Notes: generated by a model from the sequence alone, not told the origin. Counted from the first letter of the stretch, positions 9,311 through 18,032 are shown. The stretch: DNA of 64,000 nucleotides from UBA9647 sp963739335 (GCA_963739335.1 CAVUAC010000088.1:1-64000); one strand, 5' to 3'. Numbers and translations: made by a program.

Positions 9311-10314
9311 CGACTGTTTTTCAACAAGCGCGAGGTGTTCTCCGATATCATTCGCAGAATTTCCTGCGCGACCTCCAGCGCCTGCAATCCATCGCGGCCG
9401 GTCACAGGAGGCTCTGTTCCCTCTTGGATGGCTCTGACGAAGAGCTCCAATTCATACTTGAGTGCATTCACCTTTTTGACCTCGGGCTGCTCGTAGACAA
9501 TCAAGCGCTTCTTCAGGCCTTGATCGATCTTCCCCAGCAGCATCGTCGGTTTGATATTGGGATCACCTTCATCGACCAGACGGAAGACCTCCGCGAGCCC
9601 CTGCGAGAAATCAATCGAGATGTACGCGTCATTCTGGAAAAGGCGCATTTTTCGCATCTTGTTCTGCGAGATGCGGCTCGCAGTGACATTCGCAACGCAG
9701 CCATTTTCAAACTGCAATCGCGCGTTCGCAATATCCTCACTGCCCGAGACTACAGCGACGCCGTTAGCATCAACGCGGACGACGGGTGACCGAACGAGGC
9801 TGAGGATCAGGTCGATATCATGGATCATGAGATCGAGCACCACTGCGACATCGGAACCGCGCGGATTGAACTGGGCCAGCCGGTGCGATTCAATGAAGAG
9901 CGGCCGAATCTTGTACTGCTCGAGCGCAAGGATTGCCGGATTGAAACGTTCGATATGTCCAACCTGCAGCGCAAGTTTCTTGGAGCCCGCCGTCGCGACG
10001 AGTGACTTCGCCTGTTCGATGGTTTCAGTAATGGGCTTTTCAATGAACGTATGGAGGCCGCGGTCCAACGCTTCAGAAGCAACTTCATAGTGCGCTTTCG
10101 TCGTGGTCGCAATGCTGACAGCCTGGACTTGGTCGAGAAGCTGGCCAAGATCCCCGAACGCCCGAGTGCCGTATTCCGCCGCAACGTCCCCAGCCTTGGC
10201 CGTGTCCGCGTCATACACGCCGACGAGTTCGACCGTCGGTAATTGAGCAAACATCTTGGTGTGGAGATTGCCGAGATGCCCCGTCCCAACAACTCCTACT
10301 TTCACTTTTCCCAT
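9307..10314 (-). CDS. Gfo/Idh/MocA-family NAD(P)-dependent oxidoreductase
   Basis: I choose ATG 10314 (MGKVKVGVVGTGHLGNLH), which puts the Rossmann dinucleotide motif GTGHLGN at the very start as in the family; a longer frame to 10368 would run into the neighbouring gene. The 335-aa protein has the conserved EKPI motif (FIEKPITETIEQA, about residue 95) supplying the catalytic-site lysine, and the HIERFNPA segment common in Bacteroidota members linked to sugar or lipopolysaccharide metabolism. It overlaps the CCA enzyme gene by 4 bp. The family acts on sugars or nucleotide sugars, but the substrate is not predictable here. Confidence 0.9.
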   Translation of the reverse strand: MGKVKVGVVGTGHLGNLHTKMFAQLPTVELVGVYDADTAKAGDVAAEYGTRAFGDLGQLLDQVQAVSIATTTKAHYEVASEALDRGLHTFIEKPITETIEQAKSLVATAGSKKLALQVGHIERFNPAILALEQYKIRPLFIESHRLAQFNPRGSDVAVVLDLMIHDIDLILSLVRSPVVRVDANGVAVVSGSEDIANARLQFENGCVANVTASRISQNKMRKMRLFQNDAYISIDFSQGLAEVFRLVDEGDPNIKPTMLLGKIDQGLKKRLIVYEQPEVKKVNALKYELELFVRAIQEGTEPPVTGRDGLQALEVAQEILRMISENTSRLLKNSR

Positions 10315-10339
10315 AGTCCATCCGCTTTCGTTTTCAACG

Positions 10340-11581
10340 CTAGTCTGACGTGGGTTCATTCCCACCACGGCTCAACCGCTGGACAAACCCAATAATGCGG
10401 TCGAAGCCACCGTAGCGTGTATCGTGATAGTAGACGAAGGCCGAGAAAACACTGACGGTCCGCCAGTCATTCCCTTCCACCGCGATCCAGTCATTCGGTC
10501 CAACGACGTACTGGTAATCATAGACTCCGCGCCGTAGCAAGGTGAGCCAGACATAGCGCTGTGAATCCTCGTCGTAAGTCATCGCGCAATTGCTCGATGG
10601 CACCCACCCGTTGAAATCGCCGACCACGAAAACCGATTCATACTGGCGACTGTCCGAGGCGAATTCGAATCTATATGGAACGTAGTCTGCATATCGGCTT
10701 CCAACGGTCAGCGAAGAGACGCCGTTGTTATCTCCTCTGGGAGGTGCGAGGAAACGGCTCACATCGGCCCCCTGGCGCGCCCGCAACTCCTGGCCGGGGG
10801 GATAATCGGTCACATTGCGCAAATCGAGTCGCCGATAGTCGTTTCCCGGCAGGACGTTATCGACGACAAATTTCATCTTTGTGGTTCCGAATCCATCGAC
10901 AGACGTATTCGGGCCCAGGTTGTCCGTGTCGATGCGCCATGGATCGTGCAGTTGGCGATTCTTGTAGGCATCGACGACTTTGAGATCAATCGGATAGATT
11001 GTCTCCCCCATCACGGCCTCGGCCTTAGGCAGCAAGAAACCGACCTCGACCTTGTTCACCTGATTGTATGGGTTCACTTCTGAAGGGAGGGAACGATTGC
11101 TGATTTTCATTGAAGGAGCGATGATGTTCTCCACGACGAACAACCTGCCCCGGGCAAGTACATTCCTCCAGTCCTCATCAAGAATTTCAAAAACATAGTT
11201 CCCCGACTCCTGGAAACGATCGATCCCGGCGATTCCGGGTATCCGGACCGTATAGTGATACCGATAGAATTGCACGCCAGCAGGTGCGACTTCATACGAC
11301 AATGGAGCTTTTGATTTGTTCTGCGTGTCGTCATTGATGAAGAGTGACTGCGTTGCGTTCCAATCACGGTCGCAATGGACAACGCGGATGTGAATATCCG
11401 GAGGTCCCGACTCGTCGACATCGAATTCAATCGTGATCGGGCACGACTGAAGATTCGCCACTGGGACCCCCGCCTCCGCTGATCCGTACACGCGCAACCC
11501 TTTGATCCTATCAGTCATAATCTCCTGTGCGGAGAGCATCCGGGCCAGAAGAAGCAATCCCAAAAGCGTCCGTGTGATCAC
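10340..11581 (-). CDS. Type IX secretion system plug-type protein (former DUF5103)
   Basis: The 413-aa protein begins with a signal peptide (MITRTLLGLLLLARMLSAQ). The N-terminal domain includes IHIRVVHCDRDW, AGVQFYRYHYTV and LPSEVNPYNQVNKVEV, which I recognise as the DUF5103 family, later identified as the plug that closes the SprA translocon of the T9SS. The C-terminal part (from FEFASDSRQYESVFVVGDFN) looks like an early-set/glycogen-binding beta-sandwich fold. It overlaps the next gene upstream by 4 bp. The function as a SprA-gating partner is known for the family; here it is supported by porU and porV at 33-39 kb. No SprA gene is visible in this window. Confidence 0.8.
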   Translation of the reverse strand: MITRTLLGLLLLARMLSAQEIMTDRIKGLRVYGSAEAGVPVANLQSCPITIEFDVDESGPPDIHIRVVHCDRDWNATQSLFINDDTQNKSKAPLSYEVAPAGVQFYRYHYTVRIPGIAGIDRFQESGNYVFEILDEDWRNVLARGRLFVVENIIAPSMKISNRSLPSEVNPYNQVNKVEVGFLLPKAEAVMGETIYPIDLKVVDAYKNRQLHDPWRIDTDNLGPNTSVDGFGTTKMKFVVDNVLPGNDYRRLDLRNVTDYPPGQELRARQGADVSRFLAPPRGDNNGVSSLTVGSRYADYVPYRFEFASDSRQYESVFVVGDFNGWVPSSNCAMTYDEDSQRYVWLTLLRRGVYDYQYVVGPNDWIAVEGNDWRTVSVFSAFVYYHDTRYGGFDRIIGFVQRLSRGGNEPTSD

Positions 11582-13080
11582 TTCATCACCCTGTAAAGTG
11601 TGTAGTATGTCAGCTCAGGCTTTGTTAGCCCAAGTCCGGAGAACGTTCGCGTCATCACAGGTTTGAGGTTCTCCGATGTCAATCGCTCGGGAGTTGGCGA
11701 ACGGTCGACGATGTAGTCAGGATGAAGCACCTTTTCATATTTCTTCCGTGCCATCGCATCATCATAACTCATCCCTTGAAAGGCTTCTTTGATCTCGGGG
11801 GTCACCAGCCCGCCGGTGTCGTAGATCGTTTTCTCCGACACGTACCCAATGATGCCAATATCGGGCGTCAACACCGTGGCTCCAGCGGGTGAATTCGATC
11901 GCAGCCAGTACGCAATGGGCTTCAGGCACTCATTCATGCCGAGCTCAACGTTCTCCATGTGCGGGAGAACCCATATGTGGTACAGATACTGGTTCTGTGC
12001 GAGCGACAAGCCCGCGACAATCAGGAGAATGAAAAAACCACGCCGAGGTGTGATCACCGACGCCACCTCGAGCCGCTTGATACTCCAGGCCCCATACACG
12101 ACCACGACTGGCAGTACCAGCAATACGAATCTCGATGCGACCTGGACACTCATCAGCGCCGAGAAAAGAAGGAACGCGAGAAGCCACAGAAGCGGGAATC
12201 CTTCTTCCTTCACGATCCTCCATCCAAACTTCTTGACTGTAACAATCGTGCCAACAATCAGGCACATGACCGGAAGCAACTGGGTCGAGCCGATGATCTT
12301 GAGGTTTGACAACGTCGTTTCCCAGAACACGGCAAGGGAAAAACCAGCGCCGGTATGGGCTTGGAGAACGTTCGGGATGATCGTCCCGAACTGCACATAT
12401 GCGAAAACAAGCCACGACCCAAGCACAAGACCATAGAGAACGACTGAGCCGGCGATTGTCCTCCAAAGAACCGTCCGATGTCGTGCATTGAGGATGGCAT
12501 CGACGAGTCCTGCTACAAAAAGGAGAACACCCTCGGGCCGGACGAGCGTCAAGAGGCCGGCGACCAGCGCAGCAGTGAGGTACTCTTTCCGGTATGCATA
12601 CCACAGCGTCAACATCGCGAGAAGAAGGGCCAGGGAAACCTCCATCCCAGAACCCGACCACCGCAGAAAAAAGGCATCGAACGAAAACATCCAGGCCGCC
12701 ACGATCGCATAGAGGCGATCACGGATGACCACAAAAGCAAAGGCAAGTACCGCTATGAGCGACAAGCTCGCGAAAACAATGTCGAGGGTTTTTGCTACAA
12801 TGTATGGATCGAGGCTCAGCTTCGTACCGGCCGCAATGAGAAACCCCCAGAGGGGGCCCGTCATGCCGTAACTCGGTGTGCCAGCATTGAAGGAGATCCC
12901 TTCTCCCCGAGCGATGTTTCTCCCATATTGAAGATAGATATAGGTGTCGTCCGGCGTGTAGTGGAAGTGAAGGCTCGCCGTAACGTAGAACACGACGACG
13001 ATCACACCAATGCCATACTGCAACACCAACCTCCACCAAAACAGCCGGCGTTGCAGCTGCCGCTCCTGATCTTCAGTCAA
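11578..13080 (-). CDS. Polytopic membrane protein, GT-C-type glycosyltransferase-like
   Basis: The 500-aa protein has about 11 hydrophobic segments beginning at residue 18. The first extracytoplasmic loop contains the acidic pair in TPDDTYIYLQYGRNIARGEG, the position and style of the catalytic acidic motif in GT-C glycosyltransferases that use polyprenyl-linked sugars. A soluble C-terminal domain of about 120 residues follows (PDIGIIGYVSEKTIYDTGGL), as in arabinofuranosyl/mannosyltransferase relatives. It would act on the periplasmic face of the inner membrane in glycan assembly. Acceptor and donor are unknown. It overlaps both neighbours (4 and 8 bp). Confidence 0.75.
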   Translation of the reverse strand: MTEDQERQLQRRLFWWRLVLQYGIGVIVVVFYVTASLHFHYTPDDTYIYLQYGRNIARGEGISFNAGTPSYGMTGPLWGFLIAAGTKLSLDPYIVAKTLDIVFASLSLIAVLAFAFVVIRDRLYAIVAAWMFSFDAFFLRWSGSGMEVSLALLLAMLTLWYAYRKEYLTAALVAGLLTLVRPEGVLLFVAGLVDAILNARHRTVLWRTIAGSVVLYGLVLGSWLVFAYVQFGTIIPNVLQAHTGAGFSLAVFWETTLSNLKIIGSTQLLPVMCLIVGTIVTVKKFGWRIVKEEGFPLLWLLAFLLFSALMSVQVASRFVLLVLPVVVVYGAWSIKRLEVASVITPRRGFFILLIVAGLSLAQNQYLYHIWVLPHMENVELGMNECLKPIAYWLRSNSPAGATVLTPDIGIIGYVSEKTIYDTGGLVTPEIKEAFQGMSYDDAMARKKYEKVLHPDYIVDRSPTPERLTSENLKPVMTRTFSGLGLTKPELTYYTLYRVMK

Positions 13081-13735
13081 ACTGCCTCCTCAACCACACG
13101 AAGAATTCATCAACATTATGGAAGACAAAGTCTGTTTTCATCCGGAGGACCTTCTTTTTCGCGTAGGAATCCCACAACACGGCGGCAATCCTGATACCCG
13201 CTTCGAGCGAGGCCTTTACATCTCCAACCGAGTCCCCAACCATCAGCACTTCGCGTTTTCGCACGGAGAAGTACTTCATGATTTTCAGAATGCCCTCGGC
13301 CGATGGCTTGTAGTTCTCGACGTCATTGCCTGTGACAACAAACTCGAAGTACGGCATCAAGCCAAACGACTGCATGGTAATTGTCGTGGTGCAAATACCT
13401 TTGCCAGTGAAGACTGCAAGATGGATGCCGCGACGCTTCAAATACTTGAGCACACCCAGAATACCGGGGTAGAGTTGGGCCAAGTCCTTGTGATGGGCAC
13501 GATAGTATTTGAGATACTCCCGCATGGCACCTTCGAGCTTTTCCTCGCCGACGATCTCGGCCAGAGCCCCCTCTTCCGGCGGGCCGAACATCGCGGTGAT
13601 TTCCTCATCCGTATAGGATCTTCCCTCGTACTTCGCCGCGATGTGATTGAATGAATCAAAGATCAGCTGGTTCGTCTTCGTAAGGGTGCCATCCATGTCG
13701 AAGATGATGCACTTCAACTTGCTCTTTTTCGCCAT
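13073..13735 (-). CDS. HAD-superfamily phosphatase, phosphoglycolate phosphatase-like
   Basis: The start at ATG 13735 (MAKKSKLKCIIFDMDGTLTK) is preceded by a GGGAAGTAGGA ribosome-binding region; the in-frame extension to 13828 is unlikely. The 220-aa product has HAD motif I DMDGTLT with both aspartates, motif II in VFTGKG, a lysine (ENYKPSAEG) for motif III and motif IV MVGDSVGDVKAS. The alpha-helical cap between motifs I and II puts it with the subfamily of phosphoglycolate/pyrophosphate phosphatases (C1 cap). It overlaps the glycosyltransferase-like gene by 8 bp. The exact substrate is uncertain. Confidence 0.88.
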   Translation of the reverse strand: MAKKSKLKCIIFDMDGTLTKTNQLIFDSFNHIAAKYEGRSYTDEEITAMFGPPEEGALAEIVGEEKLEGAMREYLKYYRAHHKDLAQLYPGILGVLKYLKRRGIHLAVFTGKGICTTTITMQSFGLMPYFEFVVTGNDVENYKPSAEGILKIMKYFSVRKREVLMVGDSVGDVKASLEAGIRIAAVLWDSYAKKKVLRMKTDFVFHNVDEFFVWLRRQFD

Positions 13736-13926
13736 TCCTACTTCCCTACGGCATGAGAGTGGAAATGAGATTGCGCTGGCTGAAGAACCCGGCCGAAGAA
13801 CTATGAAAATGCGAAAGGCGCCAAGCACGACTCCGTATGAATTCCCAACGGAGGGATTGACGCCTCGCGATTTCGGTCCAGCGTGATGCCTTCACTCCCG
13901 TGAAGAAACCTGGCGAGAAGAACCCG

Positions 13927-14976
13927 TCAAGCGATCGTCACGTCCTTGGAGAGATAGACATCCTGTATCGCGTTCAGGATCTGCACTCCGTCGTGCATGG
14001 GCTTCTGGAAGGCCTTGCGACCGCTGATGAGCCCCATGCCCCCCGCACGCTTGTTGATCACCGCAGTCTTCACCGCCTCTGCGATGTCATTTGCACCTGA
14101 TGGACCTCCGGAGTTGATCAAGCCAATCCTGCCCATGTAGCAATTCGCAACCTGATAACGTATCAGATCAATCGGATGATCGCTCGTCAGCTGTTCGTAC
14201 ACCTTCTTGTGCGTCTTTCCGAAATTCAGGGCGGTGTATCCGCCATTGTTTTCAGGCATCTTCTGTTTGATGATGTCCGCCTCGATCGTCACCCCCAGGT
14301 GGTTCGCCTGGCCGGTGAGATCGGCAGAAACGTGATAGTCTTTCTCCTTGGTCTTGAACGCCGCGTTGCGAGTGTAGCACCACAGGATCGTTGCCAAGCC
14401 GAGCTCATGAGCCTGTTGAAATGCCTGACTGACCTCCCAGATCTGGCGGCGGGATTCCGGGGAACCGAAGTACACGGTCGCCCCAACGGCCGTCGCCCCC
14501 ATATCGAACGCCTGCTTGACGCTGGCAAACATCGATTGATCGTACGTGTTCGGATACGAGAGAAACTCATTGTGATTGAACTTCAGGATGAACGGTATTC
14601 TGTGCGCATATTTTCTTGCGACGGAACCGAGCACACCGAGCGTCGATGCCACTGCATTGCAGCCCCCTTCGAGGGCCAGCTTCACAATGTTCTCGGGATC
14701 GAAATACTCAGGATTTGGAGCGAACGACGCTCCAGCAGAGTGTTCTATTCCCTGGTCGACCGGCAAGATTGACACGTAGCCGGTTCCTGCGAGACGACCA
14801 TGATTGAACAGCGCCTGCATGCTTCGAAGAACCTGCGGTGTCCGGTCAGACTGCACAAACGTGCGATCGACGAAGTCCGGACCAGGCAGGTGCAGCGACT
14901 CCTTCGGAATCGTCTTGCACCGATGTTCGAGCAGACTCTTCGCTTCGTTTCCAAGCAACTCTTGTATAATGATCAC
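13927..14976 (-). CDS. fbaB: Class I fructose-bisphosphate aldolase
   Basis: The protein follows E. coli FbaB almost end to end: LLGNEAKSLLEHRCKTIP, SILPVDQGIEHSAGASF, HNEFLSYPNTYDQSMFASV, DYHVSADLTGQANHLG, INSGGPSGA and AVINKRAGGMGLISGRKAF. It is a Schiff-base TIM-barrel aldolase of glycolysis/gluconeogenesis (fructose 1,6-bisphosphate to dihydroxyacetone phosphate plus glyceraldehyde 3-phosphate). I choose GTG at 14976 (349 aa) because it matches the FbaB N-terminus and has GGGAG a few bases upstream; ATG at 15006 would start only about 10 nt after the predicted transcription start. It is transcribed alone from the promoter at 15023-15051. Confidence 0.95.
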   Translation of the reverse strand: MIIIQELLGNEAKSLLEHRCKTIPKESLHLPGPDFVDRTFVQSDRTPQVLRSMQALFNHGRLAGTGYVSILPVDQGIEHSAGASFAPNPEYFDPENIVKLALEGGCNAVASTLGVLGSVARKYAHRIPFILKFNHNEFLSYPNTYDQSMFASVKQAFDMGATAVGATVYFGSPESRRQIWEVSQAFQQAHELGLATILWCYTRNAAFKTKEKDYHVSADLTGQANHLGVTIEADIIKQKMPENNGGYTALNFGKTHKKVYEQLTSDHPIDLIRYQVANCYMGRIGLINSGGPSGANDIAEAVKTAVINKRAGGMGLISGRKAFQKPMHDGVQILNAIQDVYLSKDVTIA

Positions 14977-15022
14977 CCGACGCTCCCATTTATTTCTGCG
15001 ATGCACTCACTACTTCGCCTTC

Positions 15023-15051
15023 AATATACCAAACCTTTGAGTGTCTTGCAA
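15023..15051 (-). promoter_or_regulatory. Sigma-70-like promoter of fbaB
   Basis: On the minus strand TTGCAA (15046-15051) and TATATT (15023-15028) are separated by exactly 17 bp. This predicts a transcript start near 15016, about 40 nt upstream of the preferred GTG start of fbaB. Confidence 0.6.
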
Positions 15052-15102
15052 TAACGACGACAGCGAGCAGATCGCACGTAGATCTGGTTCTGCACTGAAT
15101 GG

Positions 15103-16335
15103 ATGCCGATGCGGACCACTGAGGAGCGAATTGCTTCTCGCTCCAATTCTCTCTACTTTGCTGACGTGAAAAAGCAAATCATCCTGCGGAAAAATGAAGA
15201 ACATCGGATCCTTGCCGGACACCAGTGGGTTTTCAGCAACGAAATCAAAGCCATTCATGGAAGCCCGGAGGGGGGCGATGTCATTGAACTTCTCCGTCAC
15301 GATGAGAAGCTGCTGGGAGTTGGGTTCTACAATCCCCACTCATTGATTGCGTTCCGCCTCCTCAGTCGTGAGCTGGAAACCGTCACCTTTGAGTTTTTTG
15401 AACGCCGCATCGCGCAAGCACTCCGGCTTCGTCAGCGCCTCTACCGGGGGGCTGAGACATTCCGACTCGTTCACGGAGAGGCCGATTTTCTCCCTGGACT
15501 GATCATCGACAAGTATAACGAATTTCTATCGATCCAAACTCTCGCGGTTGGGATGGACCGCCGACTCACACTCATCTGTGACGTCCTGGAATCGATCTTC
15601 CACCCGAAGGCCATCATCGAGCGAAATGAGTCTCCACTTCGATCGCTGGAACAGCTTCCGCTGAAGAAAGGGGTGCTTCGTGGCACGCTCGGACAAACCA
15701 TCATCTCGGAATTCGGCGTGAAGTTCAAGGTCGCTCTGCTCGAGGGACAGAAAACCGGTTTCTTCCTCGATCAGCGTGAAAACCGGCTCGCCGTGCAACG
15801 GTATGTCAACAAGGCATCTGTACTGGATTGTTTCTGCAACGAGGGTGGCTTCGCTATCTACGCCGCGCGTGCCGGTGCTGCGCGGGTGCACGGCATCGAC
15901 ATCTCTGAGGTCGCCCTTGCCAATGCCAAGGTGAACGCCTTGATCAATGAAGTCCCCGATATCACGTTTGAAGTGGGTGATGTATTCGAGAAGCTTCCCG
16001 CTCTGTACCAGGCCGGCCAGCGGTTTGACGTCGTGATTCTGGATCCTCCCTCCTTCAGCAGGAACAAAAAGACGGTCGCAACTGCTTTGAAGGGATACAA
16101 GGAGATCAATGCCGGAGCGGCGCGGTTGATCCAGACGGGGGGTATCCTCGTGACCGCCTCGTGCTCGCATCACGTCACGGCGGAGTCATTCCTCGGGGCA
16201 ATCGAAGGGGGCGCGCGGGCAGCCCATCGATCCTTACAGTTGCTGGAATGGCGAGGAGCTGCGGCGGATCATCCCACACTTCCGGCAATGCCGGAAACGG
16301 CATACTTGAAGTTCGGCATCTTCGTCGTCCAATGA
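15103..16335 (+). CDS. rlmI: PUA-containing SAM-dependent methyltransferase, RlmI family (23S rRNA m5C)
   Basis: The protein has an N-terminal PUA domain (HRILAGHQWVFSNEIKAI) and a central EEHD-like RNA-binding segment. The C-terminal Rossmann methyltransferase has SAM motif VLDCFCNEGGFAIYAARAGA, the acidic motif HGIDISEVAL, catalytic-loop ILDPPSFSR and the cysteine in VTASCSHHV. These are the hallmarks of RlmI/RlmK-type 23S rRNA 5-methylcytosine methyltransferases. Length is 410 aa from ATG 15103; a GTG at 15166 would give an N-terminus closer to E. coli RlmI and is a good alternative. It is divergent from fbaB with a short shared promoter region. Confidence 0.88.
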   Translation: MPMRTTEERIASRSNSLYFADVKKQIILRKNEEHRILAGHQWVFSNEIKAIHGSPEGGDVIELLRHDEKLLGVGFYNPHSLIAFRLLSRELETVTFEFFERRIAQALRLRQRLYRGAETFRLVHGEADFLPGLIIDKYNEFLSIQTLAVGMDRRLTLICDVLESIFHPKAIIERNESPLRSLEQLPLKKGVLRGTLGQTIISEFGVKFKVALLEGQKTGFFLDQRENRLAVQRYVNKASVLDCFCNEGGFAIYAARAGAARVHGIDISEVALANAKVNALINEVPDITFEVGDVFEKLPALYQAGQRFDVVILDPPSFSRNKKTVATALKGYKEINAGAARLIQTGGILVTASCSHHVTAESFLGAIEGGARAAHRSLQLLEWRGAAADHPTLPAMPETAYLKFGIFVVQ

Positions 16336-16412
16336 GGGACTTGCGGTTTTCACGGGGTGGAACTATATTATTGTGAGGGTGGTTCTGACTAATGAGGATG
16401 GGAGATGAGATT

Positions 16413-17159
16413 ATGAAACGGTCACTTTGTTTCCTCGCGGCCTTGATGGTCTTGGCAATCGTGCCGACCTTCTCTCCGGCCCAGGAGTTCCCCCGACGGG
16501 ATTCGGCAATGGTCTTCACGCCGTCGAATCCGAACCTGATTCAGAAGACAAACTATGAACCGTTCCGAAACGCGTGGGGCGTCGACATCATGGTCTCGAA
16601 CAACGGTTTCGGCGCCGGTGTGTTCCTGCGGCATGAGTTTTCCGACGTGTTATCCGGATTCCTTCAGCTCGCGATCTCGGACGTGAAGGACGACAGCGAA
16701 GTCGAGTACTTCAACCAATACACGGGAGAATCATACACTCCCGGAAAAATCAACCGCCTCTTGCTTATACCGGTGACAGTCGGGATGCAGTATCGACTCT
16801 TCAAGGACGACATCGTGGACAATTTTCGTCCTTACGTCAGCGCGGGTTTAGGGCCATCGCTGATTTTCGTGGCGCCTTATGCAAATGTGAACACCATTTC
16901 CGACCCAACCTTCGGCACGCTCACCACATATGACCAGATCGATTTCTTCAAGAGTTTAGGAAAGGGCCAGTTGAAGTACACACTCGGCGGCTACATTGGG
17001 GCAGGAGCCTACTTTGGCGTTGACAAAGGAACGCTCACGGGTATCAGCATACGTTACTACTACATTCCCTATCAACCGGGCGTGCAGAGTCTCCAGGGAG
17101 TACCGATCAAACGCTTTGGAGGATTCTTCATCACGCTCAATTTTGGATCGCTCTACTAG
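16413..17159 (+). CDS. Outer membrane beta-barrel protein, function unknown
   Basis: The start at ATG 16413 (MKRSLCFLAALMVLAIVP, signal peptide ending ...SPAQ) has GGGAG about 9 nt upstream; two earlier in-frame ATGs are less likely. The 248-aa product has alternating aromatic/hydrophobic strands (GAGVFLRHEFSDVLSGFLQL, LLIPVTVGMQYRLF, GISIRYYYIPY) and a terminal GGFFITLNFGSLY, as expected of a small barrel of 8-10 strands. No specific family is recognised. It is followed by a strong terminator at 17181. Confidence 0.8.
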   Translation: MKRSLCFLAALMVLAIVPTFSPAQEFPRRDSAMVFTPSNPNLIQKTNYEPFRNAWGVDIMVSNNGFGAGVFLRHEFSDVLSGFLQLAISDVKDDSEVEYFNQYTGESYTPGKINRLLLIPVTVGMQYRLFKDDIVDNFRPYVSAGLGPSLIFVAPYANVNTISDPTFGTLTTYDQIDFFKSLGKGQLKYTLGGYIGAGAYFGVDKGTLTGISIRYYYIPYQPGVQSLQGVPIKRFGGFFITLNFGSLY

Positions 17160-17180
17160 CTCGCACAATTGAAGAACATC

Positions 17181-17214
17181 AAAAGCGCACTCATCGTGCG
17201 CTTTTTGTTTTTTT
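17181..17214 (+). terminator. Rho-independent terminator
   Basis: A perfect 10-bp stem (AAAAGCGCAC / GTGCGCTTTT) with a 5-nt loop TCATC is followed by TGTTTTTTT. It lies 21 bp after the stop of the outer membrane protein gene. Confidence 0.9.
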
Positions 17215-17250
17215 GGCCAGTCGCCACCGCAGGCCTTCAGCCAAAAAGCA

Positions 17251-17312
17251 CTGAAGCACTCTGACATCCATAGAGCCTCCCCTTTGCTCTATGGACCTTC
17301 AGAGTGCTTCAG
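17251..17312. repeat. Extended bipartite palindrome (23 paired positions)
   Basis: An outer perfect 13-bp inverted repeat (CTGAAGCACTCTG 17251-17263; complement 17300-17312) encloses an inner perfect 10-bp repeat (TCCATAGAGC 17267-17276; complement 17286-17295). The two are separated by a small 3/4-nt internal loop, and the terminal loop is 9 nt. It is not followed by a T-run, and the preceding gene already has a terminator, so it is not an ordinary terminator. It could be a structured RNA, a mobile palindromic element or a boundary element. No second copy was noticed in the window. Confidence 0.75.
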
Positions 17313-17351
17313 AATGTTATTTTAATGTACCATGCTCGCTAAAATTGATCT

Positions 17352-17442
17352 GTGACAGGAGTCACCTCTTTCTGCAACCGCTCGACGTGTAAACCCAGGA
17401 GCTGAAAGCTCCTGAGCGTTTCATCTTACAAGAACTTCTTGT
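17352..17442. repeat. Cluster of three short inverted repeats ahead of the ECF sigma gene
   Basis: Three perfect inverted repeats follow each other. GTGAC/GTCAC (17352-17365, 4-nt loop) is first, then CAGGAGCT/AGCTCCTG (17396-17414, 3-nt loop), then ACAAGAA/TTCTTGT around a single C (17428-17442). With the longer palindrome at 17251-17312 they fill most of the 345-bp non-coding interval between the terminator region and the sigma gene. The last overlaps the proposed ECF promoter. Operators or RNA hairpins are both possible. Confidence 0.5.
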
Positions 17443-17459
17443 TGTCACTGTAGCGTTTC
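17432..17459 (+). promoter_or_regulatory. Candidate ECF-type promoter (possible autoregulation)
   Basis: GAACTT (17432-17437) and CGTTTC (17454-17459) with a 16-bp spacer resemble the GGAAC(TT)/CGTC(T) pattern recognised by many ECF sigma factors. It lies about 45 bp upstream of the sigma gene start, which would fit autoregulation. The match is partial. Confidence 0.3.
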
Positions 17460-17504
17460 GATACTTTCAAGCATCATACTTTGTAAGCAGGCAGCCGCTC
17501 ATCT

Positions 17505-18032
17505 ATGCACGAAGAATCCGTCTGGATTACCAAAGCCAAAAAGGGTGACCAACGTGCGTTCCGGGCGCTCTACACCGCGAACGTGACCTTGTTGTTCCGA
17601 TTCTTGAAACAGTTCTCCTCTCGTACCGAAGAGGTTGAGGAATGGGTTCAACGAGCGTTCATCAAAGCATTCGAGCACCTTGGTTCATTTGACGGCCGAT
17701 CACGGTTTTCCTCCTGGCTTTTCACAGTGGCCCTGAATGAAATGAGGATGGACTGGCGGCGAGCTCAAACAATTTCTTTCGTCCAGACAGATGAGCAACA
17801 CGAGAGCTTCGAATCGGCAACCGAACACATCGATTGGGATGATGCCATGAAAGCGTGGCTGCGGGATCTCGACGAGACGAAACGAGCAGTGTTTATACTG
17901 TACGAGGTGGAGGGGTACTCACACGCAGAGATCGCATCGATGCTCGGGATGGCAGAGAGCTCATCGAGAACGATGCTGAGCCGCGCGAAGCGCTTCCTCC
18001 AGGAACGATGGAACAAGGAGACAGCCTCATGA
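17505..18032 (+). CDS. ECF-family RNA polymerase sigma factor
   Basis: This 175-aa protein has an N-terminal sigma-2 region (ITKAKKGDQRAFRALY, then VEEWVQRAFIKAFEHLGSF with the core-binding and -10-recognition helices). The C-terminal sigma-4 helix-turn-helix is RAVFILYEVEGYSHAEIASM, then LGMAESSSRTMLSRAKRFL. There is no sigma-1 or sigma-3 region, as expected for group IV (RpoE/SigW-like). Its last bases overlap the start of the next gene (ATGA), which codes for a one-TM protein expected to be the anti-sigma factor. It likely responds to an envelope signal. Confidence 0.95.
   Translation: MHEESVWITKAKKGDQRAFRALYTANVTLLFRFLKQFSSRTEEVEEWVQRAFIKAFEHLGSFDGRSRFSSWLFTVALNEMRMDWRRAQTISFVQTDEQHESFESATEHIDWDDAMKAWLRDLDETKRAVFILYEVEGYSHAEIASMLGMAESSSRTMLSRAKRFLQERWNKETAS

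Noticed and set aside
12478..13194. Open frame of 238 codons on the plus strand inside the glycosyltransferase-like gene
   Set aside because: It is antisense to a well-supported membrane protein, has no ribosome-binding site and a highly charged, low-complexity composition typical of an antisense frame.
13800..13870. Inverted repeats (CTCCGT/ACGGAG inside AGGCG/CGCCT) between fbaB and the HAD phosphatase gene
   Set aside because: They could form a weak branched hairpin, but the stems are short with large gaps and there is no T-run, so I do not call a terminator.
15526..16173. Open frame of 215 codons on the minus strand within the rlmI gene
   Set aside because: Opposite strand of a conserved methyltransferase; explained as a shadow of GC-rich coding sequence.
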